Shown here: positions 32,212-44,822 of the stretch, in pieces
Layout: each line of letters opens with the position of its first letter
Position numbering within the stretch: position 1 is the stretch's first letter
NCBI RefSeq assembly: GCF_943734655.1
Contig: NC_071354.1
Span: 157,935,142 to 157,999,141 of the forward strand
Direction: 5' to 3'
Source: Sabethes cyaneus
Taxonomy: Eukaryota > Arthropoda > Insecta > Diptera > Culicidae
DNA: 64,000 nt
Position numbers and translations under genes: made by a program
Notes under the pieces: generated by a model
The model's input: the letters and a program-made list of their open reading frames with translations, nothing else
Told to the model about the DNA's origin: nothing
Databases searched by the model: none

Positions 32212-33447
32212 GAATCGGCTATCGTGGTATTATGCTGCTAAACGCCGCCTACAAGGTACTCTCCCAGATCCTGTTACGCCGGCTGTCACCGATAGCACAA
32301 GGTTTCGTAGGGAATTATCAGGCGGGTTTCATGGGGGCTCGTGCAACTACGGACCAAATTTTTACTATCCGACAGATCTTGCAGAAATGTCGGGAGTACA
32401 ACGTGCCCACGCATCACATCTTTATTGATTTCAAAGCAGCATACGATACAGTCGATCGAGACAAGCTATGGCAGATAATGCACGAACACGGTTTTCCGGA
32501 CAAACTGACGCGACTGATCAGAGCTACATTGGATCGAGTGATGTGTTTCGTACGCATCTCTGGGATACTCTCGAGTCCCTTCGAGACGCGGCGAGGATTG
32601 AGACAAGGTGACGGTTTATCCTGCATGCTGTTCAACATCGCTCTTGAGGGGGTGATCCAACGAGCGGGCATCGACATGAGAGGCACGATTTTTACCAAGA
32701 GTAGCCAACTTCTAGGCTTTGCAGATGACTTCGATATCATTGCCAGGAACTTTGCGATGGCGGAGGCAATCTATGCCAGACTGAAAGCGGAGTCTAGGAG
32801 AATTGGGCTAAAAATAAATGCGTCGAAGACAAAATACATGAAAGGAAGAGGCTCAAAGGAAACAAACGCGCGCCTCCCACCGACGGTAACCGTTGACGTC
32901 GACGAACTAGAAGTGGTAGAGGAATTCGTGTATTTGGGATCGCTGGTGACCGCGGACAACAACACTAGTAAGAATCCAGCGACGCATCCAAGCGGGAAAT
33001 CAGGCCTACTTTGCCCTTCGTAAAACGCTACGATCAGGAAGAATACGCCGCTGCACGAAGCTAACAATGTACAAAACCATTATTAGACCGGTAGTTCTTT
33101 ATGGACTTGAAGCCGTGACGCTGCTTACGGAGGACATACGCGCCCTTGCCGTGTCTGAGCGGAAAGTGCTGCGGACGATATTTGGCGGAGTACAAACTGA
33201 AAGCGGAGAGTGGCGGAGGCGTATGAATCACGAGCTACAGGCACTGCTGGGGAGACTCCCATCGTACATCTAGCGAAAGTTAGCAGGCTACGGCTACGTG
33301 CACGATGGCTCGACCAGCTCGAAAGCGATTTGTGACTTCTGAGACGACTAGGGAATTGGCGACGAGTGGCCCAAGACCGAGTTGAATGGAGACGAGTGCT
33401 TGAAACAGCACGAGCCACCCCGGCTCTATGCTGCTGAAGCAGAAGAA
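32212..33447 (+). mobile_element. RTE-like non-LTR element nested in the Harbinger-like copy
   Basis: It begins inside the RT (YRGIMLLNAAYKVLSQ) and ends with GAAGCAGAAGAA. It is flanked by GAATTTTT at 32204-32211 and 33448-33455, an 8-bp target duplication. The undisturbed paralogous site is in copy B near 34280-34300. It is 5'-truncated, as usual for non-LTR elements. Confidence 0.85.
32232..33273 (+). pseudogene. RTE-like reverse transcriptase, frameshifted
   Basis: 32232-33023 is open and gives the RT core: FIDFKAAYDTVDRDKLW (motif A), RRGLRQGDGLSCMLFNIALE (motif B), GFADDFDIIAR (FADD), INASKTKYM and YLGSLVTADNNTSK. A small deletion near 32975 shifts the frame. The next piece, 33067-33273, continues with YKTIIRPVVLYG, SERKVLRTIFGG and NHELQALLG. 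After 33273 an internal deletion and a stop precede a remnant of the C-terminal domain (ARWLDQLESDL). Endonuclease is missing. It is the best-preserved copy of this subfamily in the window but not functional. Confidence 0.8.
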
Positions 33448-34194
33448 GAATTTTTTAATCGAGCAAAAAAAACTTAGGTTTAAGCATTTTTATTTAAAGT
33501 TTAAACGTGAAAACCGAATCTATTCTTGCTTATAATAAATACGTTATTATTTTCTATGCAAAAATCTGACAAAAACGAAGAAAAATTTTTAGGACGATTT
33601 TCGGAAATTTCATTGTTCGAATTTCCATATTTGTTTCTTGCTAGAAGCGTTAACTCAACTTGTACACTCATTTTTCGAGTTTTTCAGACAGTAAGGCCCA
33701 CAGACAATTGATTTTATAAAAAAAAATTTGACTCATATCCTACAAATTATTTTTCTGCCCCCCGATTTTTCAAGCCAATTTCCAAGGGGGGGGGGGGGGG
33801 GCGGGGGTTGGTTGACAAAAACTTTGAAAATGATTTGCAATGGCCTAATTTATTATAAAAATTCCGTATATTGTCTAAATTCAACCATAGGTCATACTTT
33901 TGGAGGTCTTATAGGTAATTCTCAAGTTTTATTTTTATAAGTAAAACCGAAAACAAAGTTAAGCCCTTTCCAAAAGTTAGCCTGGACCAATATCGGAAAA
34001 ATTGTGCAAAGTTCCTTATTTACATGAACTCATTACGCACACCAAGTTTCATTGAATTCGCAGAGGATGACCAGTCGCATAAACGAGTTCGTGCGAAATC
34101 CGTCTTTTCCGGTTCAGTTTTTCTGTTTCTTCTGCCATTGTTAGTTTCTGGATTTTAAATTTGTAATTTTTTTCATTTTGTTATAAGTTAATTA

Positions 34195-34402
34195 GGCCAT
34201 TACAAATATTTTGTAAAGTTTTTGTCCTTCCGGTGTTGGGCCACTGAAGGGGGAGGGGGGCGGAAAAAAAACAAACAGATTTTTTTAATCGAGCAAAAAA
34301 AATATGGGCTTTAAGCATTTTCACTCAAAGTTTCAACGTGAAAACCAAATCTATTTTTGCTTGGGGGGGTGACAAAAACTTTAAAAATAATTTGCAATGG
34401 CC
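34195..34402. mobile_element. Harbinger-like TIR element, copy B (208 bp)
   Basis: Same ends as copy A (GGCCATTACAAATATTTT ... AATTTGCAATGGCC), flanked by TTA on both sides (34192-34194, 34403-34405). It keeps the two ends of copy A and lacks the middle, as in a deletion derivative. Confidence 0.8.
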
Positions 34403-34405
34403 TTA

Positions 34406-37400
34406 TGAAAAAAATATCCGACCAATATTTTTTTGAAATATGCTTAACATGAATGTCCATCTTTAAATGGGCTGTGGGCACTGTGAAAGGTATATTAATA
34501 GAAAATTCTACGAAGCAAGATAAGTAACTTTCCTCGATTGACTGCCAGCTGGTTCATTCTATTTCATGCTGCTCATATTAAAATTGACAGTTATCTCCTC
34601 TCTCGACATTTCCATTAGATCAGGAACCATCCAACTTTCAATCGATAAGCCGCTTACATTTCACATATCCCACATATCGACACGTGGCCATGGATAGTAT
34701 CTATACGTTCGATCGCACCAAAGAAACACATTTTGCTATTTTCAGTAAGTCACCGCTTCTCGCAGTACATACTACGTAAATTCGCATTGCTATACAAGGA
34801 TCAGCATCTCGATGTGACATGCCGGTTTTGTATTTTACCCACCGACAGTTTCGCTCGTTAAATGGGTTGGATTTCCACGGATCTCGAAGCTCTACTCACA
34901 TCATTCCTCTCAGGGTTGGGTGAAGACGTCTCCGCTGAAGAACTACTCGGAAAACAGACAGTTTTGTTTTTTTTTATTCAGCAAGGGGAAGAAAACTTGT
35001 TTACGCTTTGCCAGTGTAGAAATCGAAACCCCGTCTTCGTGGATAATCTTCGACATGAACTCACTCGTCGTCGGAACAGGATGAGAATCGGGTAAGCATC
35101 GTGGGAAAAAAATGAAACAAAATCCCCACAGCAGTCTGACGACGGTAAAATTCTGCCGATTTCAGGCTGATGGCAAATGTTTTTCGATTTTTGATTATCT
35201 TAAATCGGATTACGAGCCATGGGATTGAGGATGTGCTGAAAACGTTAGGTCAAGTTATTTCAGGCACATAAAGCCGAACGACCGACCGACACGGCAGCGC
35301 TCCATCCATCCGGAAAGCCTTGCTAGCTGGTTGGCTGGCTGGCTGGCTCTGTACAGTTTCGTCTTTCATCGTTTCGTCTCGGAGGAATCGTAAATTGAAA
35401 CATCTACGACCGGCCGGCCGGTTTCGCGAGGCTCGTATCTGGTAGGAGAATGCGCCGGCAGTAGTGAAGAGGATTACTCTAAACTAGTTAAGTTTGTTGG
35501 CTGCCGGTAGTCTTCAATTGTGCTGTTTGAAGCGCTAGCAAAACAAATCTTCGACTGATGGTAAATTATTAAGAACTCATTTAGCGATTGTGATTGCTTT
35601 TCGGTGTACCTCGTGGAAATTTGAATGAGAAATTTACTTCCTCTTTCCAAAAATAAAGTCATTTTATTCTGCATGGCTTCCACTTGTTTTTGCTGATATT
35701 TTTGCACCGAAATAATAGATTGAGATGTAAAAGTTCAGATCCTCGCAATCAAGTGGAAATGCCGCAACGACAGGTTGAATGTGACCGAAAAGCTTTCAAA
35801 AGTGCAATCTGAACGGCGTGTGCGTTTGTGTACATGCCAATTTCTATCCTGGGAACTGCGTGTTACAGCAGCCTTCGACGACGACGACGACGGTAGGACG
35901 AAGCACCTAATATTCGAACAATATTTTATCTATATAAACAAAATATCGTGACACCGGGAGTCACGCTCTGGTGGCAAAGTGCACTCTAAAATCTCCCGAT
36001 GCAGGAAAGGCAACCATGGTAGAGTTGTTTTGCCCGAGGTACACTGTACTGTTATTGTGATGGCGCATGTGTCATATCTGTGTGACATATACTGACTAAA
36101 CTGCAACGGCAAAAGTACGTGTTTTGCCGAAACATGAACCCCACGTGGGGCTGCTGATGCTGCTGCATGGAACAAACGACAACCGATAGCCGTTATCGTT
36201 ATTTCGTTAGAATATACAGGTTTACAACTCTGCAGGATGCTGCTGCTGCACAGTGAGACTGGATCAATATTTGTGTATAACCAATTTTATGACTGGTTTA
36301 ATTATTGGACAGAAAATTTACTACTGCAGTGCATTACGAAAGCTTATCCGATTAAGCTTGCAGAATATTGTTTCGATTATTTGATTTTTTCTTCTTTCGT
36401 TACAATCCTAAAAATGAGAATGTTCGAAAGCAGGAAACAAAATAATAAGACCTAAATTTTAAAAACATGGCAATACCACAGTGCCCAAAATCATCAACCG
36501 ACCGATCCGGCATCGAATGCGGCAAATATATGCACGTTTTATTGAAGTCATGTGCCGCGCTCAACAACCGCTAGTTTTCCAGCAAAATGATACATGAAAA
36601 TATATCGCGGGACAAGCTGAACTAACTATACAAAGGGAACAACGGTTCTTCTGTCACTGGCTGGCTGGCTGGCTGGCGGGCTCGATGCAAAGTTTACATG
36701 CCACGAAAAGTGCGCCATCCCTGCGAGCAATGCACCGATAGGAGTAGGATAGGAGCCGGAACGCACGATGAGTGACAAAAAATCCTTCTCTTTTGGCATT
36801 GATGGTATGAAATTGTTCTATCAAAAGTTTCATTGTAAAATGGAATCTACGGCTGTAGACGATGTTCGACAGCGAAGCATTTCGCCGAGCAGTGTATGTA
36901 CATGTGTTTGTGTATAATGGGAACGTTCGCCCCGCACCACCCACCGTGGGTGGGTGGGTACGATGCATGGCATAGAAATGCTAGGTAAGAGAAGTTCACG
37001 TTCCATAAATGACACCGCGAATTCCTCCAGATTGAATGCTGCTCCGGGGTGCTATGCACATTCTTTCGTTTGAACTCGAAAAACGTTCCACAACCAGCCA
37101 AACTTCGCGTCCGGGTCGAAAGCAATCTCGGTGCAAGAATGTGACGGAAGTCGCTTTACACCATGTAATGGCGGATGGAGCGGTGTCGCTGATGCTCCGG
37201 TGATGGCATGTGGTTTGGGGCTCGCAAAAAGAGCTAAATAGCGTAAATGTTCGGTTAAATGTAAATTGTGATATTAAAGTCAAGATGGGTACGCCAGAGC
37301 ATCCTATCAGCGGTAAGTGACGCGATGGGAACCATCGGCACAGGGAGTAATGACGACGAGGACGGATACCGGAAGTACCCGGGGTTTGATAAACTCATTT

Positions 37401-37730
37401 GGTGACGCGTGGCGTGGCGTCGTCGGTGTAAAATCGAAATTGATTAGACTGTGACTGTGCTGCTCGGCGGCGGAAGTTCAGCTGCGACGCATCTGTCCAC
37501 AAATGACATTTGAGGGCAAATTGAATTTTCCGTAAAAATAGATGGTAAAACTTTGGATTCAATTACACACAGCAGCTTGAGCTGTACAATCGATTGTCCC
37601 CAAGGGCGAATCTATCATGTATGCAATACACTTGTTCGTGAACACTAGCGTGACCAGACCTTGATACAAAGAGGGGTACCAAACTTTTGCAAAACGCAGT
37701 ATATTAGACACGTTTTGCTAATTGTATTAA
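34406..37730. other. unique-looking region, no supported gene
   Basis: No frame shows a recognisable domain (longest about 104 codons at 36654-36968, minus). Patches of tetranucleotide GGCT/CTGG repeats occur near 35325-35347 and 36656-36680, and TATATAAA at 35931-35938 precedes a TCAC near +32. A GACGAC run is at 35878-35890. Regulatory or intronic sequence is possible. Confidence 0.35.
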
Positions 37731-37734
37731 TTAA

Positions 37735-38455
37735 TACCCCAAGGAATAAACGGCAGCACTTAAACGAGCAGGTGTGGGATAAGAGTCGTGTTGTAGCATC
37801 CAGTGCTGAATAAGCAAATTTGCTGAAGTACCTGTTGTTTTTTAACGTCATATTCAATATTTTTTCCAACTTCTAATCAACATCTTTACGTTGTTATGTA
37901 AGTGTGGAATAAGAGTCGAATAGATGTTGTGCAAACGTATAACCAGCACAGCTAAGAGCAGGTGTGGTATACTGGTCGCTTAAAGGCTACCATGAAAATG
38001 CGTGTCGAATAGACGTTGTGCAAACGTAACAGCTAAGAGCAATTGTGGGATAAAAGTGGAATAAGAGTGAAATGCGCATTGCGCAAATGTATTAGCAGCA
38101 TTACTGAGAGGAAGTGTGGAACAATAGTGAAATAAGGGTGGAATGAACGTGATGCAAACGTATACTGAGAGGAAGTGTGGAACAATAGTGGAATAAAAAT
38201 AGAATGAACGTGATGCAAACGTATCAGCAGCATTGCTGAGAGCAAGTGTGGAGTGAAAGTGGATTAAGAGTGGAATAAATGTTGCGCAAACGTATCAGCA
38301 GCATTGCTGGGAGCAAGTGTGGAGAAATAATGGAATAAGAGTGGAATAAATGTTACGCAAACGTTGCTATGAGGAAGTGTGGAGTAAGAGTCAAATAATC
38401 GTCGTACAAACGTATCCGCAGCACCGTTAAGAGCAGGTGTGAAATAAAAGGTCCC
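37735..38455. repeat. ~70-bp tandem repeat array
   Basis: Units of 50-90 bp contain GTATCAGCAGCATTGCTGAG, AAGTGTGGA, GGAATAAGAGTGGAAT and GCAAACGT. About eight to nine are recognisable, the clearest between 38080 and 38400. Length variation is from internal deletions. Confidence 0.75.
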
Positions 38456-38459
38456 AAGT

Positions 38460-39340
38460 AGCACACTTTTGGCACTTCCAGTTGCAGCAACTTATTTATG
38501 ACTGAAATTAGTTATATAACGGTTACCACAACTGTTTTGTAACAACTGTGCTAGTAGGGGTGTTTGATGGCAACCAATAACGTCAATTACTCGAATGGCA
38601 ATTTACACTTTACACTTTATATTTTATGCTTTAAATTTATATTAGGTCCACTTTATTTCACATTATGCCGATGACATCCCGATGAACTTTTAACTTGCAT
38701 CAACACTAAACAATCAATTATTAGCAATCATACTAAGATACAGCTGCCAAATTTGTTATGCACGTGATTGTTTAACAATGAATAGATGTGATAAAGCGAT
38801 ATACATTACTTTAGTACAAATAGTTTATTAAATGTTTAAGACGTGCTGAATAAATGTTTCTAAAGTAATCTTGTACAGCAGATACTTAACATAATTTAAG
38901 AAACGACTCTTCAGCGCTTAAATGTATTTGAGCTGAGGTTTGTTTCTCACTTGACAAACTTAAACTTGTTAATCTACATAGGCTAAAAACTATGCGCCTA
39001 TGATTAGTCAGATTATCCCCGCGGTGTTTGTCGACGGCCTTCGACCGACAGAATATAAGTTCGAATCTGGGTGCGTGAAAAAAGTATAATGGCGGGCTTG
39101 ATGAATTTTTGAGACAACCAATGATTTTCTACTAAGTTTGTCATTAAATTATAATAGTATGAATACGAAAATGGACAAATAACTAAACACAGAAAATAAA
39201 ATAAATACTTTCTACATATTTTTTCTTTTTGCCTGTATAAATGTTGAACTGCTGTGGAATAAACGTAGCTTTGGTGTCATTAGCAGAAGTTTTATAAATA
39301 TGTCTATACGTACTGATTAACCGTTTTACTGTACGTTGCA
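38460..39340. other. AT-rich spacer, no supported gene
   Basis: Nothing recognised apart from short spurious frames. Confidence 0.35.
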
Positions 39341-39344
39341 TAGA

Positions 39345-40310
39345 CTCTGGCTGTCACCGATAGCACAAGGTTTTGTAGGGAAATACCAGGCGGGCTTGAT
39401 GAGGGTCCGCGCAATTACCAGAAATGTCGGGAGTACAACCTGTCCGCGCATCACAGCTTTATTGATTTCAAAGCAACATACGATACAGTCGATCGAGACC
39501 AGCTATGGCAGATAATGCACGAACACGGTTTTGCGAATAAACTGACGCAACTGAACAGAGCTACATTGGAGAAAGTGTTATGTTTCGTGTACATCTCGGG
39601 GATACTTTCGAGTTACTTTGAGATACGGCGAAAGTTGGGACAACGTGACGGCTTATTTTGCATGCTATTCAACATCGCTCTTGAAGCGGTGATCCGACGA
39701 AATCGGAATCTAGAACGAGTGTTCTAAACATAAATGCGGCCAAGACCAAACACTCGAAGGAAACAAACGCGTTCCTCTCGCGGACGGTTACTGTTGATGA
39801 CGATGAACTATAAGTGGCAGATGGGTTCCTGTATTTGGGATTGCTGGTGCACACGGACAACAACACTAGTAAGGGTATCTAGTTGCGCATTTAAGCGGGA
39901 AATTAGGTTTCCTTTGCCCTTCGCAAAACGCTAGGTATACGCTATGTTCGAGCGGAAGTACTGCGGACGATATTTGGCGGAGTACAAACTGAAAGCGGAG
40001 AGTAACAGAAACGTAGGAATCATGAGCTACAAGCATTGTTTGGAGAGATTGCCATCATCATCAGGCGAAACTCGGTAGGCTACAGTTGCGACGGAAACAG
40101 TTCTCTTTAACAACCGCACCAGCATCAGGAACAGGGAGGCTCAACATGCAAGATGGCTCGACCAGGTGGCAAGTGATTTGCGACTTCTGTGACTGGGAAA
40201 TTTGCGATGAGTGGTCCAAGATGTAGTTGAATGGAGACGAACGCTTGAAACAGCATTAGCCGGGGTGGCTACTAAGCTACTCTACTGACGACGACGACAA
40301 CTACACTTTC
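39345..40310 (+). pseudogene. decayed RTE-like non-LTR element
   Basis: It aligns with the 32212-33447 copy from CTGTCACCGATAGCACAAGG through GATTTCAAAGCAACATACGA (motif A), MHEHGFANKLTQLNRATLEKVL, a deleted FADD region, RKVLRTIFGG-like sequence near 39950 and the GAAACAGCA...GACGACGAC 3' end. Deletions, stops and frameshifts run throughout. It is older than the 32212 copy. Confidence 0.75.
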
Positions 40311-40314
40311 GCGA

Positions 40315-40795
40315 TGTCTAGTAAAAAAGAAAATATCTGCACAGCGGGAACATATACACTGAATTTTTTCCCGGTTTCCAATTCCAATGAGGAAATTTTC
40401 TGGAGGGGGCCTGGTACCCCAGGCACTCTAGCTACGTCAATGCTTAAACGTATTCTCAAATGTTTTCTTTTGTTATGAACTATTTATCTCAATTTTATTT
40501 TCTAGATTTTATGTGAGTTGCTCCGACTGAGTTTAATTTTGACATATTTTTGTATCATTTTTCTAAAATTAAATAAAATAAAATAAAAAGAAGAAAACTT
40601 ATCCAATTTAATTCTACTATGTATATTTTATTCACGACAGATACATATTTCGCCTACGACTTGCATGCTTCCTCAGTGTCTGTTTTCGAACTTTAATTTT
40701 AGGTTTCGTATTCCACTAAGACGCTCCAAAAACTTCAGTCAATCATTTTTCTGTTTTTTGTCTGTCAACTTTGTACACTTTTCGTGCCTATTTTA
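40315..40795. other. spacer with a repeat module shared with 61400-61560
   Basis: 40600-40735 contains a ~95-bp module (ACAGATACATATTTCGCCTACGACTTGC) that recurs inverted at 61410-61500, while the adjoining AGGTTTCGTATTCCACTAAG is in the same orientation in both places. No gene. Confidence 0.5.
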
Positions 40796-40799
40796 TATC

Positions 40800-41815
40800 A
40801 TACTAGAGGACCCGGCGCGCGTTGCTACGTCAATCCAAAAATGGGGTTGATGCTTAATGTTGAAGATTTGCTTAATTGTAATCTTGCAACCAAGAGCTTT
40901 CTTTTGGCAAACCAAGATATTCCTAATTCATACCGCAAATTTCTAATCCCACGTAACAATTAGGGTTTTTTAACCAACCCTTAAAATGATAATGTTGGCA
41001 AAACCGCAATAAAATATCAGTGCAGTTCGTTTGAAATCAGTTGAAAACTGGTCAGAAACCATGGACTTAGAGAAAGCAGTTTTGTTCCAAATTTACTCTA
41101 TATTTTAGTATGGAAGACAACACTCGCGGCCTGCGGCCATTTCGCCCTGAATCATCTAGTGTTACTATAAGCAGTTTTTGGTGGTATTGGTAATGCCTAA
41201 TGGTTCATCTAATGTTTTTTGTCGTCCCAGAGGGGAAAGGGGTCACAAACTACCAAAGAAAAAAAAACTTGCCTTCAAAAATGTGGGCATGTGGGAGGCC
41301 ACATTTGTTTCCATTTGCTTGATTTTTTCTCGAGTTATGCAGAAATTTGAGTTTCATTTGTATGAGAGCCCCCCTTCCAGAGGGGAGAGGGGTCTCAAAC
41401 TACCATATAAAAAAATCCTGTCTAGAAACCCCCACATCCCGAATTTGGTTCCATTTGCTTGATTAATAGTCGAGTTATGCGGAAATTTTTGTTTTATTTG
41501 TATGGGAGCCCCCCCCCTCTTAGAGGAAGCAGGGGTCTTAATCCACCATAGAAAACAATTTTGTCTCCAAAAACCTTTACATGCCAAATTTGGTTCCATT
41601 TGCTCCATTAGTTTCCGAGTTATGCAGAAAATTGTGTTTCATTTGTATGGGAGCCCCCCTTTCTAATGGGGGGAGGGGTCTCAAACCATGCTAACAACAT
41701 TCCTCACATCATATGCAATGTGTATGCTAAGTTTCATCAAAATCCGTCGAGTGGTTTGCGAGTCTATACCGGACGCACGAACAGCATTTCATTTTTATAT
41801 ATATAGATTTACTTT
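40800..41815. repeat. interspersed repeat with internal ~142-bp tandem units
   Basis: It begins ACTAGAGGACCCGGCGCGCG and ends in TTTTTATATATATAGAT. The middle holds about 3.5 tandem units of roughly 142 bp with GAGTTATGCAGAAATT, TTTCATTTGTATGGGAGCCC and GGGGAGAGGGGTCTCAAAC (41333, 41472, 41619). The class cannot be told from the sequence; it has no coding frame. Confidence 0.6.
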
Positions 41816-42689
41816 TGTGTAATTTTTGTTTCAAATTAATATCTGATATATTTTCAGTCATTATTTGTGTCTTTTCGAGGTCATGCATTATAATAGAATC
41901 GTTTCTGTGTCATTTTAATAAAAATTTTTGATTTGAAGTTTTGATTATTTTTAAATTTTTGGTGTCATTTTTCATTTCTTTATATATTTTGTTAAATTAT
42001 TTTATTTTGTTAGATATGTTTTTTATATTATTCCTGTACCATTTTTCGTTTCTGGTCTGTTTTGGAATTATTTCCGCTGTCGTTTGGCCTTTTCAGCTTC
42101 ATTTTAATTAGAGTTTTGTTGTATTTTTGGTGCCATTTTATGTATATTTATTCATTTTTGGTTATTTGTGTTCGTTTTTGCGGTTCTTTTTCTTGTATAA
42201 ATTTCTATTTCTAATATAGTTTTTAATTAATTTTGTATAATTCGTAAATAATAAAATACAATGAAAAAAGACTGAGCAAAAGACGACAAAAAAGCCATCC
42301 TAAAATATGTTATAATAGAGTCAAAAAACGACAAAAAAGACCATTAAAAAGCGTCAAAAAAGTGACAAAATATACAAAAGAAAACGAAAAGATGACAAAG
42401 TTGTGATAGAAAAACGACGTAATAACAGCGAAACAAACAACATTTTCAACAAACTTACGAAAAGACAACAAAAAAAAAGGCCAGGTGATGGCAAAAGACG
42501 ATTAAAAGGTGACAAAAATACAACATAGAGATGCCAAAAACAGGCATCGAAAAACGACGTAAACAAAACAATGATATGACGAAAAACTGTGAAAGAAAGA
42601 AGGAAAGGCAGCTAATAGACGACAACATAACGACGAAGAGGCAGCAAAAAGACAACGTAAAAACTATGACAAGTAGCCGAACAGACGAT
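41816..42689. repeat. low-complexity: T-rich then A-rich AAAACGAC-type sequence
   Basis: 41816-42250 is T-rich (ATTTTTGGTGTCATTTT-like), and 42255-42690 is purine-rich with repeated AAAAGACGACAAAAA motifs. The two halves look like opposite strands of one simple-repeat type. Frames here are not genes. Confidence 0.6.
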
Positions 42690-43717
42690 GAAAAACCCGA
42701 TTTAATCCACCTAGTGGTGAAAGGAACCTTTGTTATACGGTCTTACTTGCTATTTGAGATAGAAATCGACACGTCTTTGGAAAATAATTCATTTATTGGT
42801 TGTAGTTGCGTAGTGCGTTGGTTTACATAATATTTTTGAAAATTGAATAAGTTTACAAAATTTGAACAAAATAGGAACACTTTTAAATTTTGATGAAAAA
42901 AGGATCATGAAATTGCTGAGTAAGGATAAGTAAGTTGTTATTAAACTGAGTAAGTGCAAATAAAAGTAAGTTGTAAGAGGAAATCTTATCCTTTAGCATA
43001 TACATTGTCTAGTAAAGGTCTAGTTTATAGGTTTTTGAACTATGCATAGTTTCCTGTAATGCCATTCTATTTGAATCACATCAATAGAGTTTTCTTGAAT
43101 AATTTTCATCAATTTTTATTAACTCACGCTGTTGTATTTTATACAACACGTGTAGGTTTTTCAACGCCATATTGTTACAAATCGTTACAAATAAAGTTAC
43201 AAATCGTTGTTTAACTAACGTATATTCTTCAACAAACTTATTGTGAGCAAAATATCATAATTATTCAGTGCATTAATAATTTAAATTGTTGGGAAAATTT
43301 ATGCAGCAAAACTATCAGCAAATGTAAAATGTTTAAAATGTATCCGTCTGCTGATAGTCGAGTAATTCGGAGTCAAAATTAGGGTATTCTTTATAATCAA
43401 AGTTCTACAGTTCCTAAACAAGCAAACATACAGGTATACTATTTTCAGAAAAGTTGTGTATTTTTACTATTTGTATAATTTTGTAGTACATGAAAAAGTC
43501 ATGCAACAATTACAAAAAGAGCAATGATAGAAAAACTGATTTTACAAATTCATATACAATAAATAAGATTTTTCTATCTTCGCTGCAGAGATAGAAGGTT
43601 ACTGTCTTTAGCAAAATTTCCTGTAATAATATGCTCTATAGCTTTGCAGAACACATCAATGTGTTATATTGACACTGAAGAAAAATATTTTTGTTTTTTC
43701 ACTTTTAGGGGGTTTAA

Positions 43718-43818
43718 GGTGATACGGTACTGAATCCAACATGGCCGGACATCCTATATCTTATATCCCCACAAAGACGCCATTTTTCCAGCCATGTTGG
43801 GATTCGTACCGTATCACC
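43718..43818. mobile_element. TTAA-flanked MITE (piggyBac-like), 101 bp
   Basis: The ends GGTGATACGGTAC and GTACCGTATCACC are perfect inverted repeats, extending inward with ATCCAACATGG / CCATGTTGGGAT. TTAA lies on both sides (43714-43717, 43819-43822). Unit 2 of the tandem duplication lacks the insert and has a single TTAA near 45959, so it is the empty site. Confidence 0.85.
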
Positions 43819-44603
43819 TTAATAAAAATTTAAATTCCACCAGACGATAGAGCTCCCAATTTCAAGAAACTCTTCCAAAGGTTCGATCAACCTAAAACCA
43901 AGTTTTTCCAGTCAAAACTCTAGTGCACACGTTTTCTTTGGTTTGGGGCTATTGTGCGCGCGAGTAACTGTGTTACAAAAGTTGGCGCGAGTGTTCGACG
44001 GTTAATATATTTTAATCGGTAAAACCAATTCTTATGAAATTTTGCATATATATTCGTAGTCTCAAAACCTCTCGTTTGATATTAAAATAATTGAAATTAG
44101 GTAAATTATCTTGGTTAAAATCATTATAAATTATTGTAAATTTTGGGGTGGTGTATACTGTTGCTCATAACTTTCAAATTAAAAGGCCAATCAAAAAACC
44201 ATTCAATAGTGATCTATTAGGATATATTATCTTTCAAATGAGACTAATAGCGCATAAATCGGTTTGGCCATCTCTAAGAAACAGGCGATAATTATTACCT
44301 TGTCAAAACAGGTTTTTAAGCATAACTTTTAAACTACTTGTTTGTTTTCAATTAAAAATTCCTGAACAATTTAGCTTTAATAAGGGCTTTCATTTGATAC
44401 TAAGATCGTTGAAATCGGTCATGTAGTTTTGAAGAAACCCGTGTCACGTATTTTTCACATTTTTGCTTATAACTCTTAAACGAAACGTCGTGTCACGAAC
44501 CAACTCAATAATGATCTACTAGACAAAAACACCTTTCAAACAAAAGTAATAACGACCCATTCGGTTCAGCCATCTCTGAGAAACAGGCGATAGAAAAAAT
44601 CAT

Positions 44604-44705
<102 letters not shown>

Positions 44706-44822
44706 TTGCTCAAATCGTCGAACCCTATCGATTGGTATATGTGACTTGGCCCTCCGGGCCTCGGATCAATTTCGTGTTTTTCGACCAATTTTTAAACCTT
44801 TGTTATAGTATAACAAAGGTAA

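Larger units (their letters stand above)
32124..33845. mobile_element. Harbinger-like TIR element, copy A (with nested insertion)
   Basis: The left end GGCCATTACAAACATTTT and right end ending GATTTGCAATGGCC are inverted repeats of about 32 bp (to AAGTTTTTGTC). TAA is present on both sides (32121-32123, 33846-33848). Copy B has TTA on both sides, so duplications are TWA, typical of PIF/Harbinger. Without the nested non-LTR element it is about 480 bp and non-coding. G-runs near 32177 and 33786 are internal. Confidence 0.8.
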
